The notes: generated by a model from the sequence alone, not told the origin. A stretch of 64,000 nucleotides of DNA from Alphaproteobacteria bacterium (GCA_020638555.1 JACKII010000001.1:62001-126000); one strand, 5' to 3'; numbered from the stretch's first letter, positions 1-9,075 are shown. Made by a program: numbers and translations.

Positions 1-339
1 GTGATCCCCATCGCCGGGTCCAAGAACATCGTCCCACTCAAGGCTTGATTTGGTGGATTTGTGAACCGGCTCTTCCCCGATGTCACTGGCACTACCGGAC
101 CGCAAGAACGTGACGCGCTCTGCCGAGATGTTGAGGTTTGCCGTCCGCCAGCCCGCATCAAGCCAGCCGGAGCATTGCACATGCGATCGCGGATTCTGGT
201 TCGCCCACCATGCCGGATAGCGTCTGGCACTTTGGGGCAGAGGCCCCCCGAGAATCCGCTCGATCTCTTCGAATGATGCCTGCCAATGGTCGGATTTCAG
301 GCTCATCAGGTGATCTCGTAAGGCTGCATATTTGCTCAT
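1..339 (-). CDS. DUF7662-like protein, 3' end outside window
   Basis: This minus-strand reading frame opens with ATG at 339 and has no stop before base 1, so the C-terminus lies outside the window. An upstream GGAG about 8 nt before the ATG supports the start. The protein begins MSKYAALRDHL and carries the run ERILGGPLPQSARRYPAWWA, followed by a conserved-looking AWL/SGWLDAGW segment and ERVTFLR. I recognise this pattern as the DUF7662 family of small proteins, whose biochemical role is unknown to me. The tail after residue 90 (beginning HKSTKSS) looks less conserved. Base composition is lower in GC than the neighbours and the gene has its own AT-rich promoter, which suggests acquisition by transfer. 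The family call is from memory; the presence of a real gene is better supported than its name. Confidence 0.72.
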   Translation of the reverse strand, partial: MSKYAALRDHLMSLKSDHWQASFEEIERILGGPLPQSARRYPAWWANQNPRSHVQCSGWLDAGWRTANLNISAERVTFLRSGSASDIGEEPVHKSTKSSLEWDDVLGPGDGDH

Positions 340-355
340 GATCGACTCCATACAC

Positions 356-372
356 TTTTCTCAGTGAGAAAA
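356..372. promoter_or_regulatory. Inverted repeat overlapping the -10, candidate operator
   Basis: TTTTCTCA and TGAGAAAA form a perfect 8-bp inverted repeat around a single G. It overlaps the -10 of the promoter above and the expected transcription start, the usual place for a repressor site. The binding protein is not identifiable here. Confidence 0.45.
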
Positions 373-396
373 TATACATTACATATATTCTGTCAA
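369..396 (-). promoter_or_regulatory. Sigma70-type promoter of the DUF7662-like gene
   Basis: Reading the minus strand, a perfect -35 TTGACA (396-391) is followed by a 16-nt spacer and a -10-like TATTTT (374-369), about 30 nt upstream of the ATG at 339. It sits in an AT-rich stretch (about 350-415) that contrasts sharply with the surrounding DNA. Confidence 0.6.
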
Positions 397-401
397 TCGG
401 A

Positions 402-415
402 AAAATATATATTTT
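402..415. promoter_or_regulatory. AT palindrome upstream of the -35
   Basis: AAAATATATATTTT is a perfect 14-bp palindrome just upstream of the TTGACA box. It could be an UP-like AT element or a second regulator site; no function can be shown from sequence. Confidence 0.3.
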
Positions 416-503
416 GCGCCACGCTATGGTCTGGCGTTCGCACGGTGAACCCAGCGGAGCAACGAGAATGCCGCGCCCAGCGCCTCTGGCGCCCGCCCCA
501 TCG

Positions 504-1505
504 CTACAGCATGCGCTCTTCCGGCCGGACCAGGTGCCGGGGCGTTTCGCCCTTCAGGGCCCGCACGCAGTTCTCCACCGCCCGTCGCACCGCCACGCCG
601 CGCCAGGCGCCGACCGAGGCGGAGTTGTGCGGCGAGCCGATGACATTGGGCAGGTCCAGGAACGGATATCCCATGGCGAACCGCCCGTGGCGCACCGGCT
701 CGACCCACCAGGCATCCAGGCAGGCGGTGAAGGCCGGGTTGGCCCGCAGGTGCGCGTACAGCGCCGCCTCGTCGACGATCTCGCCGCGGGCGAGGTTCAC
801 CAGGATGGCGTCCGGCCGCATCAGCGCCAGCCTTTCCGCGGTCAGCAGCCGCTCTGTGGTCTGCGTCAGCGGCAGCGCCAACACCAGCACGTCGCTGGCG
901 GCCAGCAATTCGTCGAGCCGGTCGGGCGTACCGATCCAGTCGACGGGTTCGTCGCTCTCGCCCGAGCGCTTGATGGCGTGCACCTTCATGCCCAGCCCGC
1001 GAAACAACCGGCCGCAGGCAACGCCGATGCCGCCGAAGCCCAGGATGCCGGCGACCCCGCCCGCCAGCATCTTGTTGCGCACGAACTGGTTGAACGCGCC
1101 GGATTTCAGGTTTTCGTGCTCGACGAACAGCCGCTTCGCCGCCGCCAGCGCCAAAGCCAGCCCGTGCTCGGCCATGGGCTCCGCAAAGGCGCCGCCATTG
1201 CCGGCAATCGGCAAATGCTCCGGCAGGTGTTGCAGCGGCAGATAGTCGACGCCGGCCGAATGGAATTGCAGCAACCGGCACCGCTCCGCCAGCAGGTCGC
1301 CGACGTCGTCCGGCAGGTCGGCCATGCGCTGGGCGAACACGGCGGTCGCGGCGGCGAGCGCATGGCGCCCGGCGGCCTCGTCCAGGTCCTCCAGATAAAT
1401 CGCATGCCCGGCCGTGCCGAGCGCCTCCTCGATCAGGCCGCGACGCCAGGAGTCGGCCGGGAAGGCAATGACCAGGGTCGGCGCGCTGGCGGTGGGCTGT
1501 TTCAT
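504..1505 (-). CDS. D-isomer-specific 2-hydroxyacid dehydrogenase
   Basis: NAD(P)-dependent oxidoreductase of the D-2-hydroxyacid dehydrogenase family, interconverting 2-oxoacids and D-2-hydroxyacids in the cytoplasm. The Rossmann fingerprint is visible as ILGFGGIGVACGRLF, the catalytic Arg lies in VNLARGEIVDEAAL, and the terminal catalytic His lies in GSPHNSA. The acidic residue of the triad is probably within DAWWVEP. I chose ATG 1505 (MKQPTASAP) because a weak GGA lies upstream; an in-frame ATG at 1523 would add six residues and has no visible ribosome site. About 333 residues is normal for the family. Substrate cannot be predicted. It is transcribed away from the desaturase gene, which starts about 115 bp to the right. 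Confidence 0.85.
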   Translation of the reverse strand: MKQPTASAPTLVIAFPADSWRRGLIEEALGTAGHAIYLEDLDEAAGRHALAAATAVFAQRMADLPDDVGDLLAERCRLLQFHSAGVDYLPLQHLPEHLPIAGNGGAFAEPMAEHGLALALAAAKRLFVEHENLKSGAFNQFVRNKMLAGGVAGILGFGGIGVACGRLFRGLGMKVHAIKRSGESDEPVDWIGTPDRLDELLAASDVLVLALPLTQTTERLLTAERLALMRPDAILVNLARGEIVDEAALYAHLRANPAFTACLDAWWVEPVRHGRFAMGYPFLDLPNVIGSPHNSASVGAWRGVAVRRAVENCVRALKGETPRHLVRPEERML

Positions 1506-1621
1506 GGGCAAAATCCGTGACATAAAGAAATTGTGGAATCGTGGCGGCCTTGTGACCGCCCCGCCAACTGCGCCATACTATGGCAGCGCAACTCGACCCA
1601 TTTCGCAAGGATCGCCCCGCC

Positions 1622-2602
1622 ATGCGCCAGGACGGAACCGCCATCGACGCCGCCATGGGCACCGAGAGCCTGCCCGGCCGCGACGTGCTCGACAAGGCCA
1701 CACTCCAGTCCCTGTCCGGGCGCAGCGACCGCGCCGGCCTGCTGCATCTGGCCGGGCATGTGGCCGTGATCCTTTGCACCGGCTGGCTGCTCGGCCGGGC
1801 CTATGCGGCCGGCGGCCTCTGGATTCTGCCGGCCCTTGTGGCGCACGGCTTCGCCCTGGTGACCCTGTTCGCGCCGATGCACGAGGCCGGCCACGCGACG
1901 GCGTTCAAGACGCTGTGGCTCGGCAAGGCCGTGGCCTGGCTGACCGGAGCGGTGACGCTGGTCAATGCCGACTTCTATCGCCGCTACCATCACTGGCACC
2001 ATCGCTACACGCAGGTGCCGGGGCAGGACCCGGAGCTGGCGCGGCCGAAGCCGCACGACTGGCGCAGCTATGGCTGGCGCCTGCTGGGCCTGTACTACTA
2101 TCTGGACCGGGCGCGGGAAATGGCCCTGGTCGCCGGCGGCCGGCTCGACGGCATCGTCTTTGTGCCGGAGCGCGCACGGCCCCGTCTGATCTGGTCGATG
2201 CGGGCCATGCTGGGGCTCTACGCCCTGATCGCCGTGGCCGCGCTGGCGGCGCAAAGCTGGGCGCCCGTCACCTATTGGCTGCTGCCCCTGCTGTGCGGCC
2301 AGCCGCTGTTGCGTGCCATCCTGCTGTCCGAGCACACCGGTTGCAGCGAGGATCGCAACGGCCTGACCAACACCCGCACCACGCTGACCCGCTGGCCGGT
2401 GCGCTTCCTGATGTGGAACATGCCGTTCCACGCGGAACACCACCTGTACCCGGCGGTGCCGTTCCACCGGCTGCCGGACCTGCACCGGCTGGTCGCGGAC
2501 CGGGTGCGCCACGTCACGCCGGGCTATCCGGCGGCCCAGCGCGAAATCGTGGCGAGCTTCGGTGCGGCCGAAGCGGGGGTCAGCCCGCCGCGGCCTGTTT
2601 GA
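1622..2602 (+). CDS. Fatty acid desaturase-family membrane protein
   Basis: Integral-membrane di-iron enzyme of the fatty acid desaturase/beta-carotene hydroxylase superfamily. Three His clusters are present: HEAGH (residues 87-91), HHWHH (123-127) and HAEHH (270-274), the last followed by LYPAVPFHRLP. Hydrophobic segments flank the first cluster and occur again around residues 195-235. I prefer ATG 1622, which has AAGGA about 10 nt upstream; ATG 1580 would add 14 residues without a ribosome site. Usual desaturases are about 300-350 residues, so it looks complete. The substrate (acyl lipid, sterol or carotenoid) is not predictable. Its 3' end overlaps the convergent GMC gene by 23 bp. Confidence 0.85.
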   Translation: MRQDGTAIDAAMGTESLPGRDVLDKATLQSLSGRSDRAGLLHLAGHVAVILCTGWLLGRAYAAGGLWILPALVAHGFALVTLFAPMHEAGHATAFKTLWLGKAVAWLTGAVTLVNADFYRRYHHWHHRYTQVPGQDPELARPKPHDWRSYGWRLLGLYYYLDRAREMALVAGGRLDGIVFVPERARPRLIWSMRAMLGLYALIAVAALAAQSWAPVTYWLLPLLCGQPLLRAILLSEHTGCSEDRNGLTNTRTTLTRWPVRFLMWNMPFHAEHHLYPAVPFHRLPDLHRLVADRVRHVTPGYPAAQREIVASFGAAEAGVSPPRPV

Positions 2603-4184
2603 TCATATCCGCGCCCTTTTCGGCGATCATGATCGTCGGCGCGTTGGTGTTGCCGGACGGCACGGTCGGCATGATCGAGGCGTCGATCACCCGCAGGCCG
2701 GCGATACCGTGGACGCGCAGATTGTCGTCCACCACCGCCATGCGGTCGGTTTCCGGCCCCATCTTGCAGGTGCCGACGACGTGATACGTGGTCTGGCCGT
2801 TGCCACGGGCCCAGTCCAGGATCTCGTCATAGGAATTGGCATCCTTGCCGGGCGCCAGTTCCAACTTGCGGTAGGGGTCCATCACCGGGTTTTCGACGAT
2901 GCGCCGGGCGATCTCGATGCCGGCCACGGTGCAATCCCGGTCGCCCTGCTCGGCCAGGAAGTTCGGGCGGATCGCCGGCGCGTCGCCGACGCGGGCGGAT
3001 TTCAGATGGATCGAGCCGCGGCTGTCCGGCCGGCACTGGCCGATGACCACGGTCATGCCCGGCTCCTTCTCCAGCACGCGCGTGGCCGCGGTGTCGTAGC
3101 TGGCCGGCGCGAAGTGGAACTGCATGTCCGGCTCTTCCACATTCGCGGTCGTCTTGACGAAGCCATAGACCACGCCGGCGGTCAGCGTCAGGATGCCCCG
3201 GCCGCCGGTATAGTATTTGAACACCTCTTTCATCAGGCTGAAGCCGCGACTCTGCTCGTTCAGGGTGATCGGCTTGGTCACCCGCCAGCGCATGCGGGGC
3301 GCGAAATGATCGCCGTAATTCTCGCCGACGCCCGGCAATTCGTGCTGCACGGCGATGCCGAGCGATTTCAGCAACTCCGGCTGGCCGATGCCGGAATGCT
3401 CCAGCACGCCGGGGGAGGAAACCGAGCCGCAGGAGACGATGACCTCGCGGCCGGCGCGGGCGAGTTCCTTGCGGCCGCCGACCGTGTATTCGACGCCCAC
3501 CGCCTTCTTGCCTTCCAGCACGACCCGCTGGGTCATGGCGTTGGTGACGATGTGCAGATTCTTGCGCGCCCGCGCCGGGTCGAGGAAGGCGCGGGCCAGG
3601 CTGTGGCGCTTGCCGTCCTTCTGCGTCACCTGGTAGTAGCCGAAGCCTTCCTGGTGGCCGTTGTTGTAGTCCTTGTTGATGGGAAAGCCCTCGGCACCCG
3701 CGGCCTGGATGAAGGCGTCGCAGATTTCGTGGTGCTCGCGCATATGGGCGACGTTCAGCGGGCCGCCCTTGCCGCGGGCCTCGTCGCCATCGCCCTCGAA
3801 ATTCTCGGACTTCTTGAAATAGGGCAGCACGCTGTCATAGGACCAGCCGCGATTGCCGAACTGGCTCCACGAATTGTAGTCGAGCGGGTTGCCGCGCACA
3901 TAGAGCATGCCGTTGATCGAGGACGACCCGCCCAGGGTGCGGCCGCGCGGGATCGGGATGCGCCGGCCCTTGACATTGTCTTCCGGCTCGGACTCGAAAT
4001 TCCAGTTCAGGGTCTTGTGGTTCAACAGCTTGGTGAAACCGGCCGGGATGTCGATCCACATCGACTTGTCCTCCGGCCCGGCTTCCAGCAACAGCACGGT
4101 TTTCGACGGGTCTTCGCTCAGGCGCGCGGCCAGAACGCAACCGGCCGAACCGGCGCCGACCACAATATAATCGTAGGTGGACAT
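2580..4184 (-). CDS. GMC family FAD oxidoreductase (choline dehydrogenase-like)
   Basis: FAD-dependent alcohol dehydrogenase of the glucose-methanol-choline family. The N-terminus carries the dinucleotide-binding fingerprint VVGAGSAGC (residues 9-16) ending with a ligand acid in LLLEAG. The GMC signature follows as GGSSSINGMLYVRGN. Near the C-terminus the catalytic His is in TTYHVVGTC (about H468) and the partner Asn in VPSGNTNAP (about 512-514). The 534-residue length matches the family. No signal peptide is visible. The true substrate is open; choline dehydrogenase is the nearest familiar name, but such paralogues act on many alcohols. The gene leads a same-strand run toward the desaturase and overlaps that convergent gene at its stop. 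Confidence 0.9.
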   Translation of the reverse strand: MSTYDYIVVGAGSAGCVLAARLSEDPSKTVLLLEAGPEDKSMWIDIPAGFTKLLNHKTLNWNFESEPEDNVKGRRIPIPRGRTLGGSSSINGMLYVRGNPLDYNSWSQFGNRGWSYDSVLPYFKKSENFEGDGDEARGKGGPLNVAHMREHHEICDAFIQAAGAEGFPINKDYNNGHQEGFGYYQVTQKDGKRHSLARAFLDPARARKNLHIVTNAMTQRVVLEGKKAVGVEYTVGGRKELARAGREVIVSCGSVSSPGVLEHSGIGQPELLKSLGIAVQHELPGVGENYGDHFAPRMRWRVTKPITLNEQSRGFSLMKEVFKYYTGGRGILTLTAGVVYGFVKTTANVEEPDMQFHFAPASYDTAATRVLEKEPGMTVVIGQCRPDSRGSIHLKSARVGDAPAIRPNFLAEQGDRDCTVAGIEIARRIVENPVMDPYRKLELAPGKDANSYDEILDWARGNGQTTYHVVGTCKMGPETDRMAVVDDNLRVHGIAGLRVIDASIMPTVPSGNTNAPTIMIAEKGADMIKQAAAG

Positions 4185-4255
4185 GCCTTCCCTATCTCGA
4201 TGACTGACGGGCGTTCCTCACACCGCCGCAGTCTAGGCAAGGCATGGGACCGGCG

Positions 4256-5155
4256 CTAGGGGGTGCGATAGCCGTCCGACAGGAAGCGGCGCACATGGCC
4301 CATGAAAATGCCAAGCTGGTCGTGATGCACCCAGTGGCTGGCGTCGGGCACGCGCACGATCTCCGCCGTCCGGAAATGCTTCGCGCGGCCGTCCTTGACC
4401 GGATCGCTGGCCCAGCTGTCCTCGCCATAGACCAGCATGGCCGGGCAGGTGATCCGCGCCCAGAGTTCCGCGTTCTGCTCCGGGCTCATGCCGAACGGCC
4501 GGTCGGCATGGACGTAGTTGTCGAACTTCCAGGTATAGGTGCCGTCCTCGTTCTGGTTGACGCCGTGCTCGGTCAGGTGGCGGGCCTTGTCGGCGGTCAG
4601 GTGCTGGTTCGCCTCGTGCATGCGCTGGAAGGCCTCGTCCAGGCTCGCATAGCGGCGCGGCGTGCGCCCGGCGATGCCGCGCAGCTCGCCGACCCATTTG
4701 CGCATGCGCTCGTGCGGCGGCGTCGCGGCCTGCTGGGCGATGCGCTTCGGCGACATGCCCAGCCCCTCGATCGCCAGGATTTTCTGCACGTTTTCCGGAT
4801 AGATACCGGTATAGGCGAGGCTGATCTGGCCGCCCAGCGAATGGCTCAGAATCGTCACCGGCGCCAGGTTCAGCTGGTGGATCAGCTGGGCGATGTCGTA
4901 AATATAATCCTGAATGCGATAGACCGAGCCGCGCAACCACTCGCTGTCGCCATGGCCGCGTAGGTCGGGCGCGATGATGTGGTAGTCGTTGCGCAATTCC
5001 TGGGCGACCCAGTCCCAGTTGCGGCAATGGTCGCGGCCGCCGTGCACCAGCAGCAGCGGCGGCGCCTCGCGATTGCCCCAGTCGACATAATGCAGGCGCA
5101 GGCGCTGCGAGAAATACACGTGGCTGGTGGGGCCGGGGATTTCGGAAACGGCCAT
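4256..5155 (-). CDS. Alpha/beta hydrolase
   Basis: Soluble alpha/beta-hydrolase-fold protein of 299 residues. The oxyanion-hole segment is LLLVHGGRDHCRNWD (about 35-48), the nucleophile elbow is SHSLGG with Ser106, and the catalytic His is in DASHWVHHDQ (about H274). The strand D-loop PDLRGHGDS is typical of esterases and C-C or epoxide hydrolases of this clan. A GGAAGGA motif 9 nt upstream supports ATG 5155. It lies 56 bp downstream of a second hydrolase on the same strand and may be co-transcribed with it. The substrate cannot be inferred. Confidence 0.85.
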   Translation of the reverse strand: MAVSEIPGPTSHVYFSQRLRLHYVDWGNREAPPLLLVHGGRDHCRNWDWVAQELRNDYHIIAPDLRGHGDSEWLRGSVYRIQDYIYDIAQLIHQLNLAPVTILSHSLGGQISLAYTGIYPENVQKILAIEGLGMSPKRIAQQAATPPHERMRKWVGELRGIAGRTPRRYASLDEAFQRMHEANQHLTADKARHLTEHGVNQNEDGTYTWKFDNYVHADRPFGMSPEQNAELWARITCPAMLVYGEDSWASDPVKDGRAKHFRTAEIVRVPDASHWVHHDQLGIFMGHVRRFLSDGYRTP

Positions 5156-5211
5156 GGCAGCGATCCTTCCGCGCTTCGGTCGGCGATGGTGCGGCGCACA
5201 ATACCGCCAAT

Positions 5212-6006
5212 TCAGCGATTGAGAAAGGCCGATACGGTATCGAAAAACGCCTGGGGCTGATCGGCATGCACCCAGTGGCCGGCGCCGGGGATGGTCGCAT
5301 ACTCGGCCTGCGGAAACAGGCGCGCGATCGCCGCCTTGTGGCTGTCCTGGATATAGGGCGAGTCGCCGCCGGCGACGAACAGGATCGGCTCCGGATAGCG
5401 ATAGCGGAACAGGAACTCCGGCCAGTCGAGAATGTCGGGCAGGCGGTCGCGCAATTCCCGCAGATTCGGCCGCCAGCGCAGCCCCTGGCCGCCGTCCGCC
5501 GCCAGGTTCAGCAGCAGGAAGGCGCGTTCCGCGTCGCTCGGGATGGCATCGGCCAGCAGCCGGTCCGCCTGGCCGCGGCGGGCGATGGCGGAGAGGTCCA
5601 GCCCCAGCATCGCGTCCAGATAGTCGTAGAACGGCGTCTGCTCGTGCCGGACCGGCGAGATGTCGACGACCACGGGCCGCTCCACCAGATGCGGGTATTT
5701 CAGGGCGGTGACCATGGTGACCTTGCCGCCCATGGAATGGCCGACAATGCGCACCGGCGGGCCGATCCGCTCCGCAAGCGCGGCGATGTCGTCGGCCATG
5801 GCCTCATAGGTCATGCCCTCGGCCCAGGGCGAGCGCCCGTGATTGCGCAGGTCCACGACCAGCACGCGATAGTCGGCGGCAAACCGCTTCATCTGGCTCG
5901 CCCAGTTGCGCGCCTGGCCCAACAGGCCGTGCAGGATCAGCAGCGGCGGGCCGTTGCCGGCCTCGTCGAAAGCCAGGGCCACCGGGTTCGGGGTATAATC
6001 GCTCAT
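5212..6006 (-). CDS. Alpha/beta hydrolase, YbfF-like esterase
   Basis: A 264-residue alpha/beta hydrolase resembling the bacterial YbfF/ABHD11 group of short-acyl esterases. Visible elements are PPLLILHGLLGQARNW, the VDLRNHGRSP loop, the nucleophile elbow GHSMGG (Ser91), a VDISPVRH segment and the terminal GAGHWVHADQP (His244). The start ATG overlaps the stop of the upstream antiporter gene by 4 bp (ATGA), so translation is probably coupled. The distinct LRNHGRS and HSMGGK motifs favour YbfF over the neighbouring hydrolase subgroup. Confidence 0.85.
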   Translation of the reverse strand: MSDYTPNPVALAFDEAGNGPPLLILHGLLGQARNWASQMKRFAADYRVLVVDLRNHGRSPWAEGMTYEAMADDIAALAERIGPPVRIVGHSMGGKVTMVTALKYPHLVERPVVVDISPVRHEQTPFYDYLDAMLGLDLSAIARRGQADRLLADAIPSDAERAFLLLNLAADGGQGLRWRPNLRELRDRLPDILDWPEFLFRYRYPEPILFVAGGDSPYIQDSHKAAIARLFPQAEYATIPGAGHWVHADQPQAFFDTVSAFLNR

Positions 6007-7598
6007 GAGGTCAGACTCACGCTGGGAATGACGGTTTCGAGATTGCCGCGCACATGGCTGGAAAAGCCGGTGCCGGCCTCGGCATACATGTTGAACGCAA
6101 CGTCGACGCCGGCCGCCTCCAGCGCCTCCACCTCGTCGGGAAAGCGGGCGATGGCCGCCACCTTGCCCTCGTACTGGCTCGCCCGCAGCAGGCGATAGGC
6201 GAACATGTTGCTGTCGTGCGCCGGCATGGTCAGCAAGACCAGTTCGACCCGCCCCCGCTCCAGCCGGTGCCAGAAGGCGGGGTCGGTCACGTCCGCCTGG
6301 ATGATCCGGAACCCGTTGGCGCGGGCCGCCGCGACCTTGGCGCCGTCGACCTCGACCCCGATCACCACGTCACCGCAATGGCGCAGCAGGTCCGCATAGG
6401 CGCCCTGGCCGACCCGCCCCATGCCCAGCACGGCAATGCGGGCATCGCCAAGCTGGATCACTTGTTCCTCGGCATGCCGCCGCCGGCGCTCGAACCGGGC
6501 CAGCCAGCGATGGCGATGCGGGTTCAACTCGTGCGCGGCCCTCTGGAACGGCGCGCAGACGATAAAACTGCCCGCCACCGCGATCGCGACGATCCCCGGC
6601 CAATAGGGCGCGAGCCAGCCGGACTGGGCGGCGATGGCCGTGACGATCAGGCCGAACTCGCTGTAGCTGCCCAGCGCCAGCGCGCCCAGCATCGAGGAGC
6701 GGGCGCGAAAGCGCAACTGCGCGAAGGCCAGGAAGAACAGCACCACCTTGACCGACACCAGCGCCACCAACACCCAGGCCACGCTCAGATGGCCCCAGTC
6801 CGGCAGGCCGGCCAGGCCGATTTGCAGGAAAAAGCCGACCAGCAACAGGTCTTTCAACGGGAACAGGGTGTGCGCCAGTTCGCGCGCACGCGGATGCCCG
6901 GCCATCACGGCGCCCAGCACCAACGCGCCCAGATCCGGCTTCAACCCCGCCAGGCCGAAGCCGCCGGCGCCAACGCCCAGGGCCAGGAACAGACCGAACA
7001 GCATCAGCAATTCGCCATGACCCAACCGCGCCATCACCGCCAGCAAGGGCGCGCGCAGGGCCAGCACGCCGACCAGCGCTATCGCCCACACCTCCGGCAG
7101 CTTGCCGCCGGCAAAGGTGAGAAAGACCACCGCGAACAGGTCCTGCAGGATCAAAATGCCAATGGCCGTGCGGCCGTGCAGGGCGCTTTGCTCGCCGCGG
7201 TCGTCCAGATTCTTCATGGCGAACACGGTGGACGAGAACGACAGCGCGAAGCCCAGCGCCAGCGCCCCCGGCCAGGTCATGCCGGCAAACGCGCCGATAC
7301 CCGCCGCCGCGGCCGCCATGGCGCCGGAGGCGAACAGGGCAATGCTGATGGCCGCATGGCCGCTGGCCGTCGCCCAGACCTCTGTCTTGAACAACCGCCG
7401 CGGGTCCAGTTCGAGGCCAATCAGGAACAGCAGCAGGGTGACGCCCAGGTCGGCGATCGCATGCAAGGGCGCCCCGCCCTCGATCCCCACCGCGTGCGCG
7501 GCGAATCCGGCCAGCAGGAAGCCGACCAATGGCGGCTGCCCGAGCTGCCGCGCGCCAAACCCGAACAGGAAGGCCAAACCGATAAGGAGCGGGTCCAT
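6003..7598 (-). CDS. KefB/YbaL-type cation:proton antiporter with RCK domain
   Basis: Monovalent cation:proton antiporter-2 family protein. From MDPLLIGLAFLFGFGARQLG onward there are about a dozen hydrophobic segments (residues 1-370), including the family-typical LFLIGLELDP and LALSFSSTVFAMK runs. A TrkA-N/RCK nucleotide-binding domain follows from about residue 388 with GMGRVG and a downstream acidic residue in VIGVEVD. It resembles glutathione- or nucleotide-gated K+/H+ antiporters of the inner membrane. I start at ATG 7598, because the longer frame to 7664 begins with a basic, non-hydrophobic leader and would overlap the end of the upstream nnr gene. The stop overlaps the next hydrolase start by 4 bp. 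Ion specificity is not shown. Confidence 0.87.
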   Translation of the reverse strand: MDPLLIGLAFLFGFGARQLGQPPLVGFLLAGFAAHAVGIEGGAPLHAIADLGVTLLLFLIGLELDPRRLFKTEVWATASGHAAISIALFASGAMAAAAAGIGAFAGMTWPGALALGFALSFSSTVFAMKNLDDRGEQSALHGRTAIGILILQDLFAVVFLTFAGGKLPEVWAIALVGVLALRAPLLAVMARLGHGELLMLFGLFLALGVGAGGFGLAGLKPDLGALVLGAVMAGHPRARELAHTLFPLKDLLLVGFFLQIGLAGLPDWGHLSVAWVLVALVSVKVVLFFLAFAQLRFRARSSMLGALALGSYSEFGLIVTAIAAQSGWLAPYWPGIVAIAVAGSFIVCAPFQRAAHELNPHRHRWLARFERRRRHAEEQVIQLGDARIAVLGMGRVGQGAYADLLRHCGDVVIGVEVDGAKVAAARANGFRIIQADVTDPAFWHRLERGRVELVLLTMPAHDSNMFAYRLLRASQYEGKVAAIARFPDEVEALEAAGVDVAFNMYAEAGTGFSSHVRGNLETVIPSVSLTS

Positions 7599-7629
7599 CG
7601 AAAATCCAGAATGCCGTGTTCGCCGGAGT

Positions 7630-9075
7630 CTACCGGCAAGCCGGGTCCGACCCAACCCCACCATGGTCGCGCGCCGCCGCCAGGGCGGCGGTCACCGCGT
7701 CCGGCAGGTCGTCGGCGATCAGCCCCGCGCCGATCCGAGTGGCCGCCTCGCCATGCAGCCAGGCCGCGGCCGATGCCGCCTCGAACGGCGGCAGGCCCTG
7801 GGCCAGCAGGCCGCCGATCAGGCCGGCCAGCACGTCGCCGCTGCCGGCGGTCGCGAGCCAGGGCGGCGCGTTGGCGTTGATCGCCGCCCGGCCATCCGGC
7901 GCGGCAATCACCGTGTCGGCGCCTTTCAGCAGGACCACGGCCCCGGCCCGCTCGGCGGCGATGCGGGCGCGGGTGAGCTTGTCGCCCGCGACATCGGCAA
8001 ACAGGCGGCCGAACTCGCCCTCGTGCGGGGTCAGGACGGCCGGCGCGCCCGCCAGGGCCGGAAACAGGCGCTCAGGCGCTGAGGCAAAGGCGGTCAGGCC
8101 GTCGGCGTCGACCACCGTCGGCTTGCCCGCCTGCAACGCGGCGAGAACCCGCCGGCGCGTGCGCCCGTCCGCGCCGGCGCCGGGGCCGATGACGACGCTC
8201 GCCACCCGCGCCTCGCCGGCGAGCCGGGCAAAGGCGGGCAGGTGCGGGCACGGGCGCAGGATGATCGCCGCCGGCAGGGTCGCGAGCGCGCCGAACGCCG
8301 CCGCCGGCGCGGCGACGCTCACCAGGCCGGCGCCGACCCGCAAGGCGGCATGGGCGGCCAGACGGGCCGCACCGGGCATGACGCCGGTGCCGACCAGGCA
8401 ATGGCCGCGCCGGTATTTGTGATCGCCGGCCCCGCCATCGGGCAGGCGCCAGAGCGCCGGCGTGTTGCGCCAGGTCCGGGGCCGGATCGCCTCCAGCACC
8501 GCCGGCGGAATGCCGATGTCGGCCACCAGCAATTGGCCGCAAAGCCCCCGGCCCGGATAGAGCCAGTGCCCGGGCTTGCCGCGGAAAAACGTGACCGTCA
8601 GGTCCGCCTGCGGCGCGAAGCCCTCGACCGCGCCGGTGCTGCCGTTGACGCCGCTGGGCGTGTCCACGGCGACGAGCGGCGCGCGCACCGCCCGTAGCGT
8701 CTCGGCCGCCACCCCGCCGAGCGGTCGCGACAGGCCGGCGCCGAACAGGGCGTCGACGACCAGGCCGGCGCCCTCGACGCATCCGGGCGCCAACGCCTCC
8801 ACCGGCCCGTCCCAGAGGGCGGCGTGGTGGGCGGCGTCGCCCTTCAGCGCGCCGCGCGCGCCCAGCAGGGCGAGCCGCACCGGCCAGTGCCGCTCCGCCA
8901 GCAGGCGGGCCACGACGAAGCCGTCGCCGCCATTATTGCCGGGGCCGCAGAGCACCGCGACCGGCCGCGGGCTCCAGCGCTGACAGATGGCGTCGGCCAC
9001 CGCCTGGCCGGCATGCTGCATCAGCACCGGACCGGGCACGCCGGCGGCCATGGCCAGCCGGTCCGCCTCGCCCAT
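7630..9075 (-). CDS. nnr: Bifunctional NAD(P)H-hydrate epimerase/dehydratase
   Basis: Metabolite-repair enzyme that restores hydrated NAD(P)H. The N-terminal YjeF_N domain shows VAVLCGPGNNGGDGF (residues 40-53) and a later VDTPSGVNG. The C-terminal carbohydrate-kinase-like dehydratase domain carries VVIGPGAG, VLTPHEGEF and the signature ATAGSGDVLAGLIGG. The family usually begins with a motif like LLTVAEM before EADRLA; in this DNA the codons for LLTVAE lie directly upstream of ATG 9075 in frame, with no ATG, GTG or TTG before the in-frame TGA. The natural start may therefore be a CTG at 9093, very close to the Nudix stop at 9098. It is the middle gene of a Nudix - nnr - antiporter - hydrolase run. 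Confidence 0.9.
   Translation of the reverse strand: MGEADRLAMAAGVPGPVLMQHAGQAVADAICQRWSPRPVAVLCGPGNNGGDGFVVARLLAERHWPVRLALLGARGALKGDAAHHAALWDGPVEALAPGCVEGAGLVVDALFGAGLSRPLGGVAAETLRAVRAPLVAVDTPSGVNGSTGAVEGFAPQADLTVTFFRGKPGHWLYPGRGLCGQLLVADIGIPPAVLEAIRPRTWRNTPALWRLPDGGAGDHKYRRGHCLVGTGVMPGAARLAAHAALRVGAGLVSVAAPAAAFGALATLPAAIILRPCPHLPAFARLAGEARVASVVIGPGAGADGRTRRRVLAALQAGKPTVVDADGLTAFASAPERLFPALAGAPAVLTPHEGEFGRLFADVAGDKLTRARIAAERAGAVVLLKGADTVIAAPDGRAAINANAPPWLATAGSGDVLAGLIGGLLAQGLPPFEAASAAAWLHGEAATRIGAGLIADDLPDAVTAALAAARDHGGVGSDPACR

Noticed and set aside
1..48. A short plus-strand frame ending in a TGA at 46-48, as the tail of a gene from the left
   Set aside because: It is opposite to the DUF7662-like frame, which has a promoter, ribosome site and family sequence.
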